NCBI GenBank assembly: GCA_024692105.1
Contig: JAILMZ010000073.1
Coordinates: 1-18,108 of the forward strand
Origin: Saccharofermentans sp.
GTDB taxonomy: Bacteria; Bacillota_A; Clostridia; Saccharofermentanales; Saccharofermentanaceae
Direction: 5' to 3'
DNA length: 18,108 nt
Made by a program: the position numbers and the translations under genes. The notes beneath the pieces are model-generated. The model was not told the origin of the DNA, did not search any database, and worked only from the letters and a program-made list of their open reading frames with translations. Below are positions 14,863-18,108 of this stretch, one piece after another; position 1 is the stretch's first letter, and every line of letters starts with the position of its first letter.

Positions 14863-17154
14863 TTAGAATCCGCCCCAATCTGTCTGCTCGTCAGGATATA
14901 TCGGTTCCGGTTCGGGCGCTGCCGGCACATGAACGGGGCACGGATTGTTCTCTGTAGGGCAGAGGTACGAACCGACCACGAAATAATCCGTATAGGCGGT
15001 ACCGGCCGCTTTACACTCGTCTGTAGCATAGTAACCGGAAGAGCATACCTGTACCGATATGACGGTATCGGGCTTGTAGAAACTTGCCGCGGGAAGGTTC
15101 TCGTGGATCTTCTGCATGCAGTACATCCAGATCCTTACGGCGTTGTTACGGTCGCCCTTGGGGATTTCTGTCTGCCTGAGCCTGTTGTCATAGCCGTACC
15201 ATACCGCAGCGGCATAGTAGGGTGTGAATCCGCAGAACCACTTATCGATGTTGTCGGATGTTGTACCTGTCTTGCCTGCAGTGTCGATGAGACCGCCGTC
15301 GATGCCGGTGATCTGTCCGCCGTACTGTGACGGGATACCGGAAGTGACAACGCCCTTGAGCATGTCGCCGATGAGGAAGCTCGTCTCTTCAGAGTAGACT
15401 CTGTAGGTAAGCGGGTTGACGCTCAGGATAAGATTGCCGTCGCTGTCATAAACCTCCGTATATGCATAGGGCTCGGTGTACGTACCGCCGGATGCGAAGG
15501 TGTTATAAGCTGCCGCCATCTCGAGCGTTGTCATACCCTTGGTAAATCCGCCGACGGACTGTGAAGGATATGCACCCTCATCCGTCCTGTCGATTCCGAC
15601 CTGCTTGAGGTACCACAGAGCGGTGTCTCCGCCGATGTTGGTCCAGAGCTGTGCAGCTATCGTGTTGCGCGATTTGACGAGGGCCTGACGTATCGTGATG
15701 GGGCCGAGGTAGTCGTGCTCATAGTTGACCGGCCAGGGCTTATCGGGATTTGTGGGATCGAGATAGCACACTTCGTCGTTATAGATCGTGCCCGGAGCAA
15801 TTATTCCGAGTTCCAATGCCGGTCCGTAGTCTATCAGAGGTTTGATCGATGAGCCCGGACTTCGGTAAGACGAGGTCGCTCGGTTCAGCGACAGGTTCAT
15901 GTTCTTCTCGCCGTACCCGCCTTGCATCGCCGCTATCGCCCCGGTCTGGGTGTTGATGACGACCATCGACCCGTTAGGCTTCTCCGGGTAATCCGCGAGC
16001 ATCTCCGGGTTCGTTTGGAACAGATCCTGGTTCTTGAAAGCTTCGTCCAGTATCGCCTGTGTCGCAGGCTCCAGGGTCGTATAGATCTGGAAGCCGCGGT
16101 TGTACACGAGGGTTGCCGCGAGGCTCTTGGATATTCCGCGCGATTCAGCGAGATCGTTGATGACCTCGGATATCGCGTACTCAGTAAAGTAAGACTTGAT
16201 CTGTGAGCCGCTGCCCGTCTCCTGCTCCTTGAAGACGATCTCGGTATTGAGAGCATCGTTGTACTCTTCTTCGGTGATGTAGCCAAGCTCGTACATCTTG
16301 CCCAGGATGATCCTCATACGTCTGAGGGCATTCCTGCGGCCGGACTCTCTCAAGGGGTTGTAGTAAGAAGGGCTCTTCGGAATGCCTGCTATCAGGGCGC
16401 ACTCGGGGAGTGTGAGCTCGGAGGCATCCTTGCCGAAATAGTTCTGAGCCGCAGCCTGTACTCCTACATAGTTATTGCCGGTCGGCGCGAGGTTCATATA
16501 GAGCTCTAAGATCTCATCCTTGGAGAGTGTCTGCTCGAGTTCCATTGCCGAGAACCACTCCTGGACTTTTCGAGAAGTCGAGTGCTCGTCCTGACCGGAA
16601 ATGAGCTTTACAGTCTGCTGCGTGATCGTAGAACCGCCGTATGTGGCAGAACCGCCGTTGCTGAGCGCGGAAAGGAACGCACCGCCGATACGCTTGATGT
16701 CGATACCGGAGTGCTCGTAGAAACGCTCGTCCTCGATCGCGATGATCGCTTCATCGAGATACGTATCGCGAACGTCACTGAAAGATACATAGATACGGTC
16801 AACGTTCTCGCTGCCGGTAAGCTTGGCGATGACGTTGCCTTCCTTGTCATATACGAATGAAGTCTGTGATTCTTCTGCCGTGGTAAGGTCGCCGATAGAC
16901 AGGGGCTTTGTCGTGGAAGCATATCCCAGGAGCATGCCCGCGCCGAAACCTCCGAAAAGGAAGCAGATGCACAGCGTGACAACTATGAGGACACGTGCAA
17001 TGTCCCATACGAAAGACAATAACTCCCTTATAGCGCTCCTGTTAAAACCCGACTTGGTGGGCTTACCCTTGAGCTGTGAGCGGAGTTCGTCCGCAAGCGC
17101 GCTGTTCTCCGGCTTTACGGGCTGGGTCGAGCGCTGTCCTCTGCTGTTTGACAA
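14863..17154 (-). CDS. Class A penicillin-binding protein (bifunctional peptidoglycan synthase)
   Basis: This encodes 763 residues. A basic cytoplasmic tail precedes one membrane anchor (about 53-80). The glycosyltransferase GT51 domain (about 100-300) has EDERFYEHSGID with catalytic Glu141 and GGSTITQQTVK (173-183). A penicillin-binding transpeptidase domain (about 390-690) has SSIK with Ser435 as nucleophile, SRN (495-497) and KTGTT (628-632). The short C-terminal tail contains four Cys and a Pro/Glu-rich end. It polymerises and cross-links peptidoglycan at the outer face of the membrane; PBP1A/PonA is the closest description. The start is TTG at 17154, with GGAGG (minus strand, 17163-17167) eight bases upstream; an in-frame TAG two codons before it rules out any longer form. 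proB lies 74 bases downstream in the same direction. Confidence 0.95.
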   Translation of the reverse strand: MSNSRGQRSTQPVKPENSALADELRSQLKGKPTKSGFNRSAIRELLSFVWDIARVLIVVTLCICFLFGGFGAGMLLGYASTTKPLSIGDLTTAEESQTSFVYDKEGNVIAKLTGSENVDRIYVSFSDVRDTYLDEAIIAIEDERFYEHSGIDIKRIGGAFLSALSNGGSATYGGSTITQQTVKLISGQDEHSTSRKVQEWFSAMELEQTLSKDEILELYMNLAPTGNNYVGVQAAAQNYFGKDASELTLPECALIAGIPKSPSYYNPLRESGRRNALRRMRIILGKMYELGYITEEEYNDALNTEIVFKEQETGSGSQIKSYFTEYAISEVINDLAESRGISKSLAATLVYNRGFQIYTTLEPATQAILDEAFKNQDLFQTNPEMLADYPEKPNGSMVVINTQTGAIAAMQGGYGEKNMNLSLNRATSSYRSPGSSIKPLIDYGPALELGIIAPGTIYNDEVCYLDPTNPDKPWPVNYEHDYLGPITIRQALVKSRNTIAAQLWTNIGGDTALWYLKQVGIDRTDEGAYPSQSVGGFTKGMTTLEMAAAYNTFASGGTYTEPYAYTEVYDSDGNLILSVNPLTYRVYSEETSFLIGDMLKGVVTSGIPSQYGGQITGIDGGLIDTAGKTGTTSDNIDKWFCGFTPYYAAAVWYGYDNRLRQTEIPKGDRNNAVRIWMYCMQKIHENLPAASFYKPDTVISVQVCSSGYYATDECKAAGTAYTDYFVVGSYLCPTENNPCPVHVPAAPEPEPIYPDEQTDWGGF

Positions 17155-17203
17155 TGCCTATGCCTCCATCATGAAATACAACTAATTTTACCACTAATTC
17201 CGC

Positions 17204-17209
17204 TATAAT
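17204..17209 (+). promoter_or_regulatory. Possible -10 element of the RNA methyltransferase gene
   Basis: A perfect TATAAT lies 33 bases before the TTG start, but no good -35 box is found 16-18 bases upstream. It sits inside a small inverted repeat (CTAATT 17194-17199, AATTAG 17207-17212). Confidence 0.35.
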
Positions 17210-17242
17210 TAGATTACTAATATGAGGCAAAGGAGAAGTGCT

Positions 17243-18108
17243 TTGGAAGAGCCTTTTGAGGTTGAGATACGCGCTTTAGGCACGGACGGGCAGGGAATAG
17301 GCAGCCTTCCTTCAGGCAAGACCTGCTTTGTGGAGGGCGTTTTTCCCGGGGAAACATGCCTTTGCCGCACAATCTCCGAGTCCTCGAAATTTGCCACTTG
17401 CGAGGCGCTCTCCGTTTCTAAGGAATCTCCTTCCAGGGTAAAGCCGTTCGAACCCGTAAAGGGCCTTTCCGGCGGACTGCCCCTGGCATCTTTAAGTTAT
17501 GAAGCGCAGCTTGAATACAAGGCTTCCAAAGTCCGTGACTGCCTTGCAAGATTGGGAAAGATATCCGAAGAAGAATTGGACGGCGTAATGAAGCCGATAG
17601 TCCCTTGCGACAGCCCCCGCAGATACCGCAATCACATGCAGTATGCGGTAAGGGATAACAAGGTCGGTCTTCTCGTTGCAGGGTCAGATAAACTTGGTGC
17701 TTATGACGCGGAACTGATCGAATATGAGATATTTACCAGGCTCAGACTGGCAGCGGAAGAGTGCTTTGAGAGAGCACCGACTACGATGTTCTCAGGTCTG
17801 GTCATGAGAGGATCCGAGAGGACAAAAGAAGCATTGGTAGAATTCGTGAGCTCACTTGCCGCGTCTCACGAGATAGTGATAAGAGACTGCTCTTCTTATC
17901 TTGATGCATCGGGCATGATATCAAGATTTGAAAGTGTCTGCGGAGAATCAGGATTTAAGCTTAACGGTGCGCTCCTGAGGATCAGTCCCGATAAGATGTC
18001 TAAGAGAACGAGAAGCGGCAAGCGTGCTGTCATCAAGGGCATCGATTATTACGATGAGATCTTCTGCGGCAGGAGACTTCGAGTAAAAGCAGGTTCGTTC
18101 TTCCAGGT
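17243..18108 (+). CDS. RNA uracil-C5 methyltransferase (RlmD/RlmCD/TrmA family), N-terminal part
   Basis: The gene runs off the right edge after 288 codons. A TRAM RNA-binding domain (about 3-58: EIRALGTDGQGIGSLPSGKT, then FVEGVFPGE) is followed by the family's central region. This has LSYEAQLEYKASKV (84-97), a YRNHMQYAV segment (128-136), and GSFFQV at the cut edge, where the SAM-binding methyltransferase domain begins. Such enzymes methylate C5 of uracil in 23S rRNA or tRNA. The region that in RlmD carries the C-x5-CGGC iron-sulfur ligands reads FEPVKGLSGGLPLASLSY here, with no Cys. The start is taken as TTG 17243, with AAAGGAG (17229-17235) seven bases upstream. ATG 17222 is in frame but has no ribosome binding site and would be almost leaderless. 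The exact target base is undetermined. Confidence 0.88.
   Translation, partial: MEEPFEVEIRALGTDGQGIGSLPSGKTCFVEGVFPGETCLCRTISESSKFATCEALSVSKESPSRVKPFEPVKGLSGGLPLASLSYEAQLEYKASKVRDCLARLGKISEEELDGVMKPIVPCDSPRRYRNHMQYAVRDNKVGLLVAGSDKLGAYDAELIEYEIFTRLRLAAEECFERAPTTMFSGLVMRGSERTKEALVEFVSSLAASHEIVIRDCSSYLDASGMISRFESVCGESGFKLNGALLRISPDKMSKRTRSGKRAVIKGIDYYDEIFCGRRLRVKAGSFFQ

Overview
The window reads as chromosomal DNA of an anaerobic member of the Bacillota, most likely class Clostridia (gut or rumen type). The basis is strong AGGAGG-type ribosome binding sites, frequent GTG/TTG starts, sigma-A promoters, ChW (clostridial hydrophobic-W) repeats, lipoprotein signals of Gram-positive type, and an XRE-cupin regulator ahead of potABCD. 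Genus cannot be fixed from the sequence alone.

Layout. (1) Positions 1-1585, minus strand: the N-terminus of a type IV prepilin-like protein that runs off the left edge, then a 451-residue Ala/Glu/Lys-rich coiled-coil protein ending at a clear intrinsic terminator. (2) 1750-7043, plus strand: a complete spermidine/putrescine uptake operon. An XRE-cupin regulator is followed by potA, potB, potC and potD. The four pot genes overlap by 8, 4 and 4 bases and a terminator follows potD. The operon promoter is a textbook TTTACA-N17-TATAAT embedded in a 9-bp dyad and a set of AGTTTAA direct repeats, probably the regulator's own operator. PotB carries an unusual N-terminal extension with about four extra membrane segments.

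(3) 7082-13297, plus strand, is the most interesting region. Five genes lie here: a single-pass membrane protein, a two-pass membrane protein, a 619-residue ECF sigma factor fused to a transmembrane helix and a large extracytoplasmic region, an 83-residue protein, and a secreted ChW-repeat protein with a transglutaminase-like C-terminus. Three upstream regions in this block (before genes 1, 2 and 5) share the bipartite motif TGAACTTTT-N12-TTGTCYTAT with identical spacing, which has the architecture of an ECF sigma promoter. The simplest reading is a self-contained envelope-sensing regulon. A membrane-tethered sigma factor that carries its own sensor domain would drive a small set of envelope and secreted proteins, and probably its own gene by read-through from the second promoter.

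(4) 13298-17154, minus strand: a class A penicillin-binding protein (TTG start), a short glutamate 5-kinase (proB, GTG start) and a lipoprotein just behind it. The lipoprotein stop codon abuts the stop codon of the convergent ChW gene. (5) 17243-18108, plus strand: the start of a TRAM-domain RNA uracil-C5 methyltransferase (RlmD/RlmCD/TrmA family) that runs off the right edge and appears to have lost the usual iron-sulfur cysteines.

No tRNA, rRNA, CRISPR array, insertion sequence or phage gene was seen. No gene-free stretch exceeds 300 bases; the longest is the divergent promoter region 1586-1845.
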